Below, piece after piece: positions 8,400 through 16,339 of a DNA stretch of 64,000 nt. Each line of letters opens with the position of its first letter. The stretch's first letter is position 1. This DNA is from Aquabacterium humicola (GTDB lineage Bacteria > Pseudomonadota > Gammaproteobacteria > Burkholderiales > Burkholderiaceae_C). The notes beneath the pieces are model-generated. The model was not told the DNA's origin, did not search any database, and worked only from the letters and a program-made list of their open reading frames with translations. The stretch lies in NCBI RefSeq assembly GCF_030167915.1, contig NZ_JARGNB010000001.1, positions 434,001 to 498,000 on the forward strand. Reading direction: 5' to 3'. Both the position numbers and the translations under genes were made by a program.

Positions 8400-9743
8400 T
8401 TACGGCGCCGGGCAGGCCGGCGGCTTCAGGAAGGCCAGCTGCGGCACCGTGTCCCACAGCCGGGGCGTGACCTTGTCGGTGTAGGTGCAGCCGAAGTTCG
8501 GGCTGGCCACCGCGGCCGGGTCGAGGATCGCATCGCCCGCCGGCTTCGTGCCCTGCTCGACCCATTTCACGAGGTCGGTGAAGGTCTGCACCAGCTCGGT
8601 CGGCGTGAACGTGCAGTGGCCGACGTCGCGCGTCGCGCGCGAGACGAAGTTCTGCGCGTAGCCTTTCGCCGCGACGCGTCGCGCGTATTCCTGTTCCATG
8701 TGGAAGGGCACGAACAGGTCGCCCAGCGTGTGCAGCGACAGGGTCGGGATCTTCAGGGTGCCGGTGGTCGGCGTGACGTTGGCCAGGCCGTTGTTGCGGC
8801 GCGCCTGCGGATCGGCCTGAACGCGCTGGATGGCGATGTTGAAGGCGTCCTCGGCCGGCGTCAGCGCGGGCAGCGCATCGAACTGGTAGGTCACGTCGCT
8901 GTTCTGCACCGCGACGCCGGGCTGGCGCGGCAGCGTGCCGTCGCCGACGCCGAGGCCGAACAGGAAATCGCCGGCCACCGCGTTCCAGTACAGCCAGCCC
9001 TGGTCGAACAGCGGGCGCACGCCGCCGGAGCGCAGCTGCACCAGCGCCTTGAAGTTCGTGCCCGCGGCATTCAGCGCGAACGGGAAGGCCGGGCCCAGGC
9101 CGGCCTTCGTCGCCGGCACCACGCTGGTCAGGTAGTCCGGCCCGAACGGGTAGAGCTGGTTCTGTCCCGACAGCGTCTGCGCCGCGAGGTTGAAGTCCAG
9201 GAAGTAGTCGAACAGCTCGTAGTCGCCGAGCACGCCGCAGATCGGCATCGCGCCGTCGTAGCTGGCCGGCCACTGCTCGGCCACCACCGCGGTGATGTGG
9301 CCGCCCATCGACGCGCCGGTGATGTAGGTGCGCACCGGCTTGCCGAAGCGGCCATTGAAGAGCTTCGTCAGCGCATGCGTGTCCTTGGCGCCCTGCGACG
9401 GGTCGTAGGCGTTCCGGCTGTAGCTCGATGCCGCCCAGGCGTAGCCGTTGGCGAGCAGGAAGGGGCGCAGCGGATGGTTGTCGACCGTCAGCTCCAGCCC
9501 GGTGCCGCGGTAGCCGTGGGCCCACATCACCAGCTTGCCGTTCCAGTTCATCGGCACCTCGATGCGGTAGCCGGCGCCGTTGTGCACGCCCCAGGCGCGC
9601 TGCGTGTCCAGCCCGGGCAGCGCGGCGAACGGCAGCTTCGCTTCGTCGACGTAGTAGGCCGGCGGTGGCGCGGCGACGGCGGGTTGCAGTGCAGATGCGC
9701 TGAACGCCAGCGCGGCGACGATCGGGACGAGCGTCTTCTTCAC
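8400..9743 (-). CDS. Secreted alpha/beta hydrolase
   Basis: 447 residues starting at a GTG (read as Met) with a strong purine-rich site (AGGAG) about 8 bases upstream; the longer in-frame reading lacks a signal. Residues 1-25 are a Sec signal peptide ending near AVA-A. The hydrolase fold shows an oxyanion block VMWAHGYRG at 72-80, the nucleophile elbow GASMGG with S145, an acidic residue in TLGDLFVPF and the catalytic histidine in DVGHCTFTP. It resembles uncharacterised periplasmic esterase/peptidase-like hydrolases; the substrate is unknown. The convergent kinase gene ends 22 bases away. The beta-lactamase gene lies upstream on the same strand but 157 bases apart, so separate promoters are likely. 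Confidence 0.8.
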   Translation of the reverse strand: MKKTLVPIVAALAFSASALQPAVAAPPPAYYVDEAKLPFAALPGLDTQRAWGVHNGAGYRIEVPMNWNGKLVMWAHGYRGTGLELTVDNHPLRPFLLANGYAWAASSYSRNAYDPSQGAKDTHALTKLFNGRFGKPVRTYITGASMGGHITAVVAEQWPASYDGAMPICGVLGDYELFDYFLDFNLAAQTLSGQNQLYPFGPDYLTSVVPATKAGLGPAFPFALNAAGTNFKALVQLRSGGVRPLFDQGWLYWNAVAGDFLFGLGVGDGTLPRQPGVAVQNSDVTYQFDALPALTPAEDAFNIAIQRVQADPQARRNNGLANVTPTTGTLKIPTLSLHTLGDLFVPFHMEQEYARRVAAKGYAQNFVSRATRDVGHCTFTPTELVQTFTDLVKWVEQGTKPAGDAILDPAAVASPNFGCTYTDKVTPRLWDTVPQLAFLKPPACPAP

Positions 9744-9900
9744 GGTGGTCTCCTCTTGTCGGTGGTCAATGCACGGAACGGGGGGCCATTCGGCGCCGAT
9801 GCCGGTCGGCGCGCCATAGGGGCTTGACTGGAGCATCCCTGTCACCTGCGCGACGCGCGCGTGCGGCTGCGCCCGTCGAGCGTGAGGTCGAGCACGTCCA

Positions 9901-10773
9901 TCAGGCCACGCGCGCCACCACCGCGCGTCCCACCGCCGCCAGCGTCGCATTGCGGTGTTCCATCGGCCGATCGCTGCCGGTCAGGTAGGCCGCAACCACC
10001 AGCGGCGCGCGTTGCGGCGGCCAGAACACCGCGACATCGTTGCTGGTGCCGCGCTGCCCGCTGCCGGTCTTGTCGCCGGCGCGCCAGTCGGCCGGCAGCG
10101 CCGCGCGCAGCCGCGTCAGGCCGGTGCGTGCGGCTTCCAGCCACTGCACCAGCAGCGCGCGGCTGGCCGGCGACAGCACGTCGCCGAGCACCGCCCGGTT
10201 CAGCAGGCCGGCCATCGCCCGCGGGGTGGTCGTGTCGCGCGGGTCGCCGGGCCGTGCTTCGTTCAGCGCCAGCTCGCGGCGGTCGAGCCGCGTCATGCCG
10301 TCGCCGAGCGACCGTGCGAAGCGCGTCAGCGCGGCCGGCCCGCCGAAGCTGTCGAGCAGCAGGTTCGCGCCGGCGTTGTCGCTGACGGTGACGATGGCCT
10401 CGCACAGCGCGCGCACCGTGATGCCCTCGGCGCCAGCGTGCCGCTCGGTCACCGGCGAATGCGCGATCAGCACCTCGCGGCCGTAGCGGATGCGGCGCTC
10501 GAGTTGCTCCAGTGCGTGGTCGACCCGCTGCAGCACCAGCGCCGCGACCAGCCACTTGAAGGTGCTGGCCATCGGAAAGCGTTCGTCGAGGCGATGGCCG
10601 TCGAGCCGGCCGGTCGCGGTGTCCAGCACCGCGATGCCGAGGCGGCCGCCGGAGGTGGCTTCGATGCGCGCCCAGGGGTCGGCATCGGGCCTGGCGTTTT
10701 CCTGGGCCTGCAGGCCGAGCGTGGCACCGGCGAGGCCGAGCGCGAGGCCGTGCTGGAAGTGGCGTCGATTCAT
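9901..10773 (-). CDS. Class A beta-lactamase (Tat-exported)
   Basis: 290-residue serine beta-lactamase that hydrolyses penicillins and related beta-lactams in the periplasm. Class A motifs are complete: active-site S70-T-F-K73 in MASTFKW, S131-D132-N133 in TVSDNAGANLLL, the general base E167 in RRELALN, and the KTG triad in AGDKTGSG. The N-terminus MNRRHFQHG followed by a hydrophobic stretch to about residue 22 resembles a twin-arginine signal, as in several Burkholderiales class A enzymes. It is divergent from an AmpR-type LysR regulator starting 154 bases away, the arrangement known for inducible class A (PenR-PenA, NmcR-NmcA) and class C enzymes. The substrate spectrum cannot be predicted from sequence alone. 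Confidence 0.93.
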   Translation of the reverse strand: MNRRHFQHGLALGLAGATLGLQAQENARPDADPWARIEATSGGRLGIAVLDTATGRLDGHRLDERFPMASTFKWLVAALVLQRVDHALEQLERRIRYGREVLIAHSPVTERHAGAEGITVRALCEAIVTVSDNAGANLLLDSFGGPAALTRFARSLGDGMTRLDRRELALNEARPGDPRDTTTPRAMAGLLNRAVLGDVLSPASRALLVQWLEAARTGLTRLRAALPADWRAGDKTGSGQRGTSNDVAVFWPPQRAPLVVAAYLTGSDRPMEHRNATLAAVGRAVVARVA

Positions 10774-10851
10774 GCGTGTCCTTCGAGTGGCGAGGTGGCG
10801 CACGATAGGCGTCGGCGAGGCGCGCGACAAACGCGGATTCGTGCGGCGAAA

Positions 10852-10867
10852 CCCCAGAAAATTGGGG
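10852..10867. promoter_or_regulatory. Inverted repeat in the beta-lactamase/AmpR-type intergenic region
   Basis: CCCCA and TGGGG arms flank a 6-base A/T-rich centre, about midway between the divergent start codons at 10773 and 10927. This fits a LysR-family recognition site or a promoter core, but no binding evidence exists. Confidence 0.35.
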
Positions 10868-10882
10868 GCATGCGGCCCCGCC

Positions 10883-10926
10883 GCCAACCGACGCCGAACC
10901 GACGCCGAACCGACACCGAACCGACG
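10883..10926 (+). repeat. Four tandem 11-base repeats directly before the ampR-like start codon
   Basis: Units of ccgaaccgacg at 10894-10904, 10905-10915 (one mismatch) and 10916-10926, with a degenerate first copy at 10883-10893. The ATG follows the last unit with no spacer, and no Shine-Dalgarno-like sequence is visible. Confidence 0.85.
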
Positions 10927-11790
10927 ATGACATTGCCGCTGAACGCTCTGCGCGCCTTCGAGGTCGCCGCCCGCCACCTGAGCTTCACCCGCGCGGCCGA
11001 GGAGCTGTTCGTCACCCAGAACGCCGTCAGCGCGCAGGTGAAGAACCTCGAGCAGCGGCTGGGCGTGCCGCTGTTCCGCCGGCTGCCGCGCGGGCTGGCG
11101 CTGACCGACGAGGGCCAGGCGCTGCTGCCGCTGCTGCGCGACAGCTTCGAGCGCATTGCCGCGGTGCTGGGCCAGTTCGACGGCGGTCGCCATCGCGAGG
11201 TGCTGACCGTCGCCGCCGTCGGCACCTTCGCGGTGGGCTGGCTGCTGCCGCGGCTGGAGGCCTTCCGCCGCGACCATCCCTTCGTCGACCTGCGCCTGCT
11301 GACCAACAACAACCGCGTCGATCTCGCCGGCGAAGGCCTGGACTTCGCGATCCGCTTCGGCGACGGCGCATGGCACGGCACCGAGGCCGAGCCGCTGCTC
11401 GACGCACCGCTGTCGCCGGTGTGCACGCCCACCATCGCCGCGCGGCTGCGCAGGCCGGGCGACCTGCGGCCCGAGACCCTGCTGCGCTCGTACCGCGCCG
11501 ACGAATGGCCGCGTTGGTTCGATGCCGCCGGCTGCGCGCCGCCGGTGCTGCGGGGCCCGGTCTTCGACTCCTCGATCACGATGGCCGCGGCTGCGGCGAT
11601 GGGCGCCGGCATCGCGCTGCTGCCCGTCGCGCTGTTCGCCGACGACCTGCGCCGCGAGCGCCTCGTCCAGCCGTTTGCCGTGGACGTGTCGATCGGACGT
11701 TACTGGCTGACGCGGCTGAAGTCGCGCGCGCCGACCGCGGCGATGCGTGAATTCAGGACCTGGGTGCGCGGGCAGGCCGGGGCGGCTTGA
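10927..11790 (+). CDS. ampR: AmpR/GcvA-type LysR regulator of the divergent beta-lactamase
   Basis: 287 residues. The N-terminal winged helix-turn-helix is typical of the AmpR/GcvA branch: LPLNALRAFEVAARHLSFTR, then a recognition helix with VTQNAVSAQVKNLEQRLGVPLF. Residues 90-287 form the substrate-binding-like effector domain (VGTFAVGWLLPRLEAF, DFAIRFGDGAW). AmpR proteins sense muropeptides and switch from repressor to activator of the divergent beta-lactamase gene; the head-to-head arrangement at 10773 makes that role likely. The ATG at 10927 matches the family's N-terminus, yet it directly abuts tandem 11-base repeats with no ribosome-binding site, so translation may be weak or leaderless. 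AmpR is used here as the functional class, not as proven orthology. Confidence 0.85.
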   Translation: MTLPLNALRAFEVAARHLSFTRAAEELFVTQNAVSAQVKNLEQRLGVPLFRRLPRGLALTDEGQALLPLLRDSFERIAAVLGQFDGGRHREVLTVAAVGTFAVGWLLPRLEAFRRDHPFVDLRLLTNNNRVDLAGEGLDFAIRFGDGAWHGTEAEPLLDAPLSPVCTPTIAARLRRPGDLRPETLLRSYRADEWPRWFDAAGCAPPVLRGPVFDSSITMAAAAAMGAGIALLPVALFADDLRRERLVQPFAVDVSIGRYWLTRLKSRAPTAAMREFRTWVRGQAGAA

Positions 11791-11829
11791 GGGGGAGCTT
11801 TCCGGCCGAAAGCGGGGAGGACCAAAAAA

Positions 11830-11863
11830 GCGACGGCCGGGGCGCCTTCGCGCCGTGCGTCGC
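11830..11863. terminator. GC-rich hairpin with adjacent A-tract
   Basis: Outer arms GCGACG (11830-11835) and CGTCGC (11858-11863) with inner arms GGCGC (11841-11845) and GCGCC (11850-11854) around a 4-base loop. Six A residues precede it at 11824-11829, so it would read as an intrinsic terminator for leftward transcription; it could also weakly end the ampR-like transcript. Not demonstrated. Confidence 0.35.
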
Positions 11864-11893
11864 CGCTGTTCGTTCGCGTCGCCGGCCTGAACA

Positions 11894-12340
11894 ATGGCGG
11901 GCATGACGACACGCATCCGCTCCTCCCACACCATCACCCTCGAACGGCCGATCGATGCCTGCTTCCCGCTCTTCACCGCGAAAGGCGAAGAACGCTGGGT
12001 GCCCGGCTGGCGGCCGCAGTACGTTCATCCGGCGTCGGGCGAGGCCGAGCCCGGCCAGGTGTTCATCACCGGCGACGGCGACGAACGCACCTGGTGGACG
12101 GTGGTCGATTTCGATCCGGCCGCGCACCACGCCCGCTATTCGCGCGTGACGCCGGCCTCGCGCATCGGCCTCGTCGACGTGCGCTGCCGCAGCGTCGACG
12201 AGCGCGTCACCGAGGTCAAGGTCCGCTACGAGATGACCGCGCTGAATGCCGCGGGCGAAGCGGCGCTGCAGGCGTATGCCGGCGCGGCCTACGTCGCGAT
12301 GATCGAGGACTGGAAGCGGCTGATCGACGCGGCCGATTGA
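11894..12340 (+). CDS. START-like (SRPBCC) domain protein
   Basis: 148 residues covering one SRPBCC/polyketide-cyclase-like fold. It has an N-terminal strand with HTITLERPIDACFPLFTAKG, a central WVPGW element and a long C-terminal helix (YVAMIEDWKRLID) that closes the hydrophobic cavity. Members bind lipophilic ligands or act as small cyclases/hydrolases; the ligand here is unknown. Two ATGs lie close together (11894 and 11903) and neither has a clear ribosome-binding site, so the start could be three residues later. It stands alone between the ampR-like gene and the convergent transaminase, which ends 21 bases away. Confidence 0.75.
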   Translation: MAGMTTRIRSSHTITLERPIDACFPLFTAKGEERWVPGWRPQYVHPASGEAEPGQVFITGDGDERTWWTVVDFDPAAHHARYSRVTPASRIGLVDVRCRSVDERVTEVKVRYEMTALNAAGEAALQAYAGAAYVAMIEDWKRLIDAAD

Positions 12341-12361
12341 GAGGCGTTCCAGCCGGCGGTG

Positions 12362-13291
12362 TCAGCGGGCGGCGTCGCCGTAGTCCACTTCGTCCCGGTA
12401 CGCCGCCTCGTCGTGCATCGCCCAGTAGCCTTCGGTCAGGCGCTGGGTGATCGGGCCAGGGAAGTGCGGCAGCGGCACGCCGTCGAGCCGGGCGATCGGC
12501 AGGATGCCGCCGCCGGTGGAGGTGAGGAAGACCTCGTCGGCCGCGCGCATCGCGTCGACCGGCACCGGTGCGATCTTCACCGGGATGCCGAAGTGACCGC
12601 ACAGCTCGATCGCGGTGCGGCGCGAGATGCCCTCGAGCACGCCGGTGGCCGCCGTCTGCACGGTGCCGTCCTTGACCATGAAGACATTGAAGCCCGGGCC
12701 TTCGGCGACGTGGCCGTCGGCATCGACGACGCAGCTGGTGTCCCGGCCGCGGTCGTAAGCATCGAACATCGACTGCACCAGGTCGATCCAGTGGTAGTTC
12801 TTCACCGTCGGGTCGACCGAGGCCGGCGCGATGCGCTGGCGCTGGCTGATGTGCAGGTCGATGCCCTCGCGCTGCTTCTCGCGCGTCGCGATCCACACGA
12901 AGGGCACGGCATAGGCATAGAAGCGGTTCTGGGCCAGGCGCGGGTCGCGTGCGCCCCGGGGCGGCACGCCGCGGGTGCAGACCATCGCGACGTACGAATC
13001 CTTCAGCCCGCCGCCGCGCACGCAGCCGTGCAGGATCGTGCGCAGCTCGTCGCGGCTGTACGGGATGACCAGCCGCATGCGCTGCAGGCTGGTGAAGAAG
13101 CGCGAGAGGTGGTCGTCGAGCCGGAAGAACGCGCCCTGCCAGACGCTGGCGACGTCGTAGGTGGCATCGGAGCGGGTGAACCCCCAGTCGAACAGCGAGA
13201 CCTTGGCCTCGGACAGCGGCACGAAGGCGCCGTCGGCGAAGGCGCAGCCGCCGTCGAAGGCGGCGGTCGGGGGCAGGGCGGGCAGGGTCAT
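12362..13291 (-). CDS. Class IV PLP transaminase resembling (R)-selective amine transaminases
   Basis: 309 residues, fold-type IV. The PLP lysine is K164 in DPTVKNYHW and the cofactor glutamate is E197 in AEGPGFNVFMVKDG. The segment SDATYDVASVWQGAFFRLDD (41-60) is the fingerprint of fungal and bacterial (R)-amine transaminases rather than of branched-chain or D-amino-acid transaminases. Other blocks that fit are VLEGISRRT, TGGGILPIARLDG and the C-terminal GYWAMHDEAAY ending in VDYG. An active-site-loop arginine candidate is R112 in TRGVPPRGARDP. Likely reaction: pyridoxal-dependent amino transfer between a D-amino acid or (R)-amine and a keto acid; the physiological substrate is unknown. It is probably cytosolic and stands alone between the START-like gene and the redoxin gene. 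Confidence 0.85.
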   Translation of the reverse strand: MTLPALPPTAAFDGGCAFADGAFVPLSEAKVSLFDWGFTRSDATYDVASVWQGAFFRLDDHLSRFFTSLQRMRLVIPYSRDELRTILHGCVRGGGLKDSYVAMVCTRGVPPRGARDPRLAQNRFYAYAVPFVWIATREKQREGIDLHISQRQRIAPASVDPTVKNYHWIDLVQSMFDAYDRGRDTSCVVDADGHVAEGPGFNVFMVKDGTVQTAATGVLEGISRRTAIELCGHFGIPVKIAPVPVDAMRAADEVFLTSTGGGILPIARLDGVPLPHFPGPITQRLTEGYWAMHDEAAYRDEVDYGDAAR

Positions 13292-13387
13292 GGCAGTGCG
13301 GGCGTATCGGGTGTGAACACGGCGATGATGCGCCAGCCCCGGGCACCCCTCGATCGACCCAGGTCAGAAGCTCAGCACGAAGGCCGC

Positions 13388-13876
13388 TCAGCCCTCGACG
13401 GGCTCCGACAGCAGCCGGCCGATCACCGCGCCGAGCGCCAGGTCGTCGGCCGCGCCGAAGTGATTCAGCCGCACGCGGCCGGCGCGGTCGATCAGCACCA
13501 GGCTGGGCGTGCCGCGCAGGCCGTAGGCGGCCATCGTGCGCGGGATCGGCCCCTCATCGCCCGGGGCGTCGATGCCGACGGGGAAGGTCACCCGGTACTC
13601 GGACACGAAGACCCGCAGCGCCTGGGCGCCCATCACCGCGTGGTGCTCGAACACCGTGTGCAGGCCGATCACCGCGAGCTCGCTCTCGTCGAACGTGCGC
13701 TGGAGGCGCTGCGCCTGCGGCACGCCGTGCGCGACGCAGCCGGGGCACAACATCTGGAAGGCGTGCAGCGCGACCACGCGGCCACGCAAGCCGTCCAGCG
13801 TCAGCGGCGCCGGGGCATTGAGCCAGTCGCTCACCTCGAGCGGCGGCGCGGCGTGAGCGGCGGCGGCGGGGATCAT
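13388..13876 (-). CDS. Peroxiredoxin/thioredoxin-fold (redoxin) protein
   Basis: 162 residues with a thioredoxin-like fold. The strand RVVALHAFQMLCPGCVAHG carries a CPGC pair near residues 44-47. A later cis-proline-type segment GTPSLVLIDRAGRVRLNHFG matches TlpA/AhpC-TSA-like redoxins. An Ala-rich N-terminus could be a short signal or just disordered. I start at the ATG at 13876; in-frame upstream ATGs (for example 13957) would add about 27 residues without a clear domain, and translation could begin there. Likely role: thiol-disulfide exchange or peroxide reduction. It is divergent from the DUF4197 gene at 14045, so the roughly 170-base intergenic region probably holds both promoters. Confidence 0.78.
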   Translation of the reverse strand: MIPAAAAHAAPPLEVSDWLNAPAPLTLDGLRGRVVALHAFQMLCPGCVAHGVPQAQRLQRTFDESELAVIGLHTVFEHHAVMGAQALRVFVSEYRVTFPVGIDAPGDEGPIPRTMAAYGLRGTPSLVLIDRAGRVRLNHFGAADDLALGAVIGRLLSEPVEG

Positions 13877-14044
13877 GGGGTCGACGGCAGTGAGTGAACG
13901 AATGGCCAGTGTGAACCCGGCCGCGGCGTGCAGCGTGCCACCGCGTCCACGAAACATCACCTTGCGTCTGGCCAATGCCCAAGCGCCGGCGCGCGCCGCA
14001 GAATGGCGCGACGGGTGCCCTTCGCGTGCCCGAGGGGAGTGGGC

Positions 14045-14731
14045 ATGCCGACCATCCACCGACGCGAGCTGATCGTGCTGCTGGGCGCGCCTGCGCTGGG
14101 CGGCCTGGTGCAGGCCGCCTCGCTGACCGAGACCGACGCCGTGGCGGGCGTGCGCACCGCGCTCGAACGCGGCGCGGTCGCCGCGGTGAGCCTGCTCGGC
14201 CGCACCGACGGCTTCCTCGGCAACCCGAAGGTGCGCATCCCGCTGCCGCCGGCGCTGGAAGACGCCGCGAAGCTGCTGAAGGCCATCGGGCAGTCGAAGC
14301 GCATCGACGAGCTGGTCACCGCGATGAACCGCGCGGCCGAGCAGGCGGTGCCGGAAGCGAAGACCTTGCTGGTCAATGCGGTGAAGGCGATGAGCGTCGA
14401 GGACGCGCTGAAGGTCGTGCGCGGCGGCGACACGTCCGTCACCGACTTCTTCGCCGGCAAGACGCGCGAGCCGCTGTCGGTGAAGTTCCTGCCGATCGTC
14501 ACGCGCGCCACCGAGCGGGTGAAGCTGGCCGAGAAGTACAACGCGCTGGCACAGAAAGGCGCCGGCGTCGGCCTGGTCAAGCGCGAGGACGCCAACGTGC
14601 AGCAGTACGTCACCCGCAAGGCGCTCGACGGGCTCTACCTGATGATCGGCGAGGAGGAGAAGAAGATCCGCGCCGACCCGGTGGGCACCGGCAGCGCGAT
14701 CCTGAAGAAGGTGTTCGGCGCGCTGCGCTGA
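14045..14731 (+). CDS. DUF4197 family periplasmic protein
   Basis: 228 residues. The N-terminus MPTIHRRELIVLLGAPALGG looks like a Sec or Tat signal peptide, cleaved near residue 24. The mature part matches DUF4197: GFLGNPKVRIPLPPALEDA, then AMSVEDALKVVRGGDTSVTDFF, the KFLPIV block and a YVTRKALDGLY motif close to the C-terminus. The family is common in proteobacteria and its function is unknown. The start is supported by a GAGGGGAG ribosome-binding site about 6 bases upstream. It is convergent with the OsmC-type gene ending 28 bases downstream. Confidence 0.88.
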   Translation: MPTIHRRELIVLLGAPALGGLVQAASLTETDAVAGVRTALERGAVAAVSLLGRTDGFLGNPKVRIPLPPALEDAAKLLKAIGQSKRIDELVTAMNRAAEQAVPEAKTLLVNAVKAMSVEDALKVVRGGDTSVTDFFAGKTREPLSVKFLPIVTRATERVKLAEKYNALAQKGAGVGLVKREDANVQQYVTRKALDGLYLMIGEEEKKIRADPVGTGSAILKKVFGALR

Positions 14732-14737
14732 AGCGGC

Positions 14738-14772
14738 TTCAGCCCGCGGCGTCTGTCTTTCAGCCCGCGGCG
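14738..14772. repeat. 14-base direct repeat at the DUF4197/OsmC junction
   Basis: ttcagcccgcggcg occurs at 14738-14751 and 14759-14772 with 7 bases between copies. The second copy contains the stop codon and last codons of the OsmC-type gene. It is probably a local duplication; no function is apparent. Confidence 0.7.
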
Positions 14773-15170
14773 CCGGCCAGCGCGGTGGTGACCTCGGTGG
14801 TCACCTGCGTCATGAGCTTGTGCAGCGGGCACTTCTCGGCCACCGCCAGCAGCTCGCGACGCTGCGCATCGCTCAGCGGGCCGCCGAGCTGCAGCGTCAC
14901 CGCGAGGCGATAGGTGCCCTGGCGCTCGGCGCTGTCGTCGCGCGCGACCGAGACTTGAACGTCCTCCAGCGGCATGCCTTTGCGGCGCGCGTACCAGACC
15001 ACCGTCATCGCCTTGCAGGCGCCGAGCGCGGCGTCGTAGGTGTCGTGCGGCGTGAAGCCCAGGTCCTCGCCGCCGTTGGCGGGCGGTTCGTCGACGGCCA
15101 GCGTGTGGGCGCGCACGTGCACCGTGTGCTTCATCGGGTGCGGCAGGTCGCGGGTGACGGTCAAGGTCAT
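14760..15170 (-). CDS. OsmC/Ohr-family peroxidase-like protein
   Basis: 136 residues. It has the two redox cysteines of the OsmC superfamily, one in LGACKAMTVVWYARRKGMPL near residue 52 and one in EKCPLHKLM near residue 115. OsmC proteins reduce organic hydroperoxides using these thiols. Length is normal for the family. The start at 15170 directly precedes MTLTVTRDLPHP; the reading can be extended upstream to 15242 but gains nothing recognisable. Its neighbours give no further clue, apart from the thiol redoxin gene about 900 bases away on the same strand. Confidence 0.85.
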   Translation of the reverse strand: MTLTVTRDLPHPMKHTVHVRAHTLAVDEPPANGGEDLGFTPHDTYDAALGACKAMTVVWYARRKGMPLEDVQVSVARDDSAERQGTYRLAVTLQLGGPLSDAQRRELLAVAEKCPLHKLMTQVTTEVTTALAGAAG

Positions 15171-15302
15171 GGCGGGGCTCCGGTGTGGCTTCATCGCATC
15201 AAGGACGACTTGCTGGCCCTGATGCCGTTGCTGGGCTGACATCGATTGGCGACCCAGCCCTGTACGTTGCGCCCATTCTGGTGAGCGGATCGCTACTGTG
15301 CA

Positions 15303-16226
15303 CTAGCGACCCGCAGCGGCCGCGCCGTCGCCGAACAGCTCCACCACCACGCCGCGCAGCCAGCGGTTCGCCGGATCGCGGTGCACCTTGGCATGCCAGA
15401 AGGCGTTGATCGCGACATCCGGCAGCCGTGCAGGGTGCACGGCCTTCACCAGTCCGAAGGGCGCGGCGAGGCGGTCGGCCAGGCCTTCGGGCACGGTGGC
15501 GACGAGGTCCGAGCCCTGCAGGATGTGGCCGACGCTGACGAAGTGCGGCACCGTCAGCCGCACGCGGCGCGTGATGCCGGCGCGCTGCAGCACCTCGTCG
15601 ACCTTGCCGTGGCCGGTGCCGGCCGAGATCACGACGAGGTGCTCGGCCGCTGCGTATTCCGCCGCGGTCATGCGCTTCTTCGCCAGCCGGTGCCCCTGGC
15701 GCAGCAGGCAGACATAGCGTTGCATGAACAGGCGCCGCTGGTAGAAGCCGGCCTTCAGCTGCGGCAACAGGCCCAGCGCCAGGTCGACCTGGCCGGCTTC
15801 CATCTCGTCGCGCAGGTTCACCGCGGTGTTGCGCACGGTGCTCAAGGTGACGCCGGGCGCGTCGCGCCGCAGGCGCTCGAGCAGCGCGGGCAGGAAGTAG
15901 ATCTCGCCGATGTCGGTCATGCCGACCGTGAAGCCGCGCTCGGCCGTCTGCGCATCGAAGTGCGTGCGCTGGTTGATGCCGCCGTGGATCATCGCCAGCG
16001 CGACGCTGACCGACTCGGCCAGCTGCTGCGCGTGCGGCGTCGGCTCCATGCCGCGCGGCGTGCGCAGGAACAGCTCGTCGCCGAACAGGCGTCGCAGCTT
16101 GGCCAGCGAGTTGCTGACGGCCGGCTGCGTCAGGCCCAGCGACTCGGCGGCCTTCGACACCCGCCGGTCGATCAGCAGCTGGTGGAAGACCACCAGCAGG
16201 TTCAGGTCCAGCTCGTGCAGTTCCAT
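15303..16226 (-). CDS. nagR: NahR/NagR-type LysR activator
   Basis: 307 residues. The N-terminus MELHELDLNLLVVFHQLLID, with the recognition helix LTQPAVSNSLAKLR, matches the NahR/NagR/NodD branch. Effector-domain blocks MTDIGEIYFLPALLERL, VDLALGLLPQL, ISAGTGHGKVDE and AINAFWHAK are also typical of salicylate-responsive NahR. Likely role: salicylate (or a related hydroxybenzoate) activated transcription of the divergent oxygenase operon at 16340. A perfect ATC-N9-GAT element (16248-16262), the recognition pattern of this branch, lies in the shared promoter. The symbol reflects family plus context; the effector has not been proven. Confidence 0.82.
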   Translation of the reverse strand: MELHELDLNLLVVFHQLLIDRRVSKAAESLGLTQPAVSNSLAKLRRLFGDELFLRTPRGMEPTPHAQQLAESVSVALAMIHGGINQRTHFDAQTAERGFTVGMTDIGEIYFLPALLERLRRDAPGVTLSTVRNTAVNLRDEMEAGQVDLALGLLPQLKAGFYQRRLFMQRYVCLLRQGHRLAKKRMTAAEYAAAEHLVVISAGTGHGKVDEVLQRAGITRRVRLTVPHFVSVGHILQGSDLVATVPEGLADRLAAPFGLVKAVHPARLPDVAINAFWHAKVHRDPANRWLRGVVVELFGDGAAAAGR

Positions 16227-16247
16227 CGTCGCAGGCCTCTTGCGTCC

Positions 16248-16262
16248 ATCACCGGCAGTGAT
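16248..16262. promoter_or_regulatory. LysR (NahR/NodD-type) binding box
   Basis: ATCAC-CGGCA-GTGAT is a perfect interrupted palindrome with T-N11-A and ATC-N9-GAT spacing, the element bound by NahR/NodD-like regulators. It lies 22 bases upstream of the nagR-like start and about 78 bases upstream of the oxygenase start codon. Confidence 0.6.
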
Positions 16263-16339
16263 GTGCCTTATAGCCTGAATGCCCTTGGCTGATCGGCGTG
16301 TCTGGCGGACCATCGGCGGGTTCAGCCGCCGGAGCCCCG

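Noticed and set aside
9744-9900. Small gene between the hydrolase and the beta-lactamase
   Set aside because: Only short frames without start, ribosome-binding site or coding pattern; probably the hydrolase promoter region.
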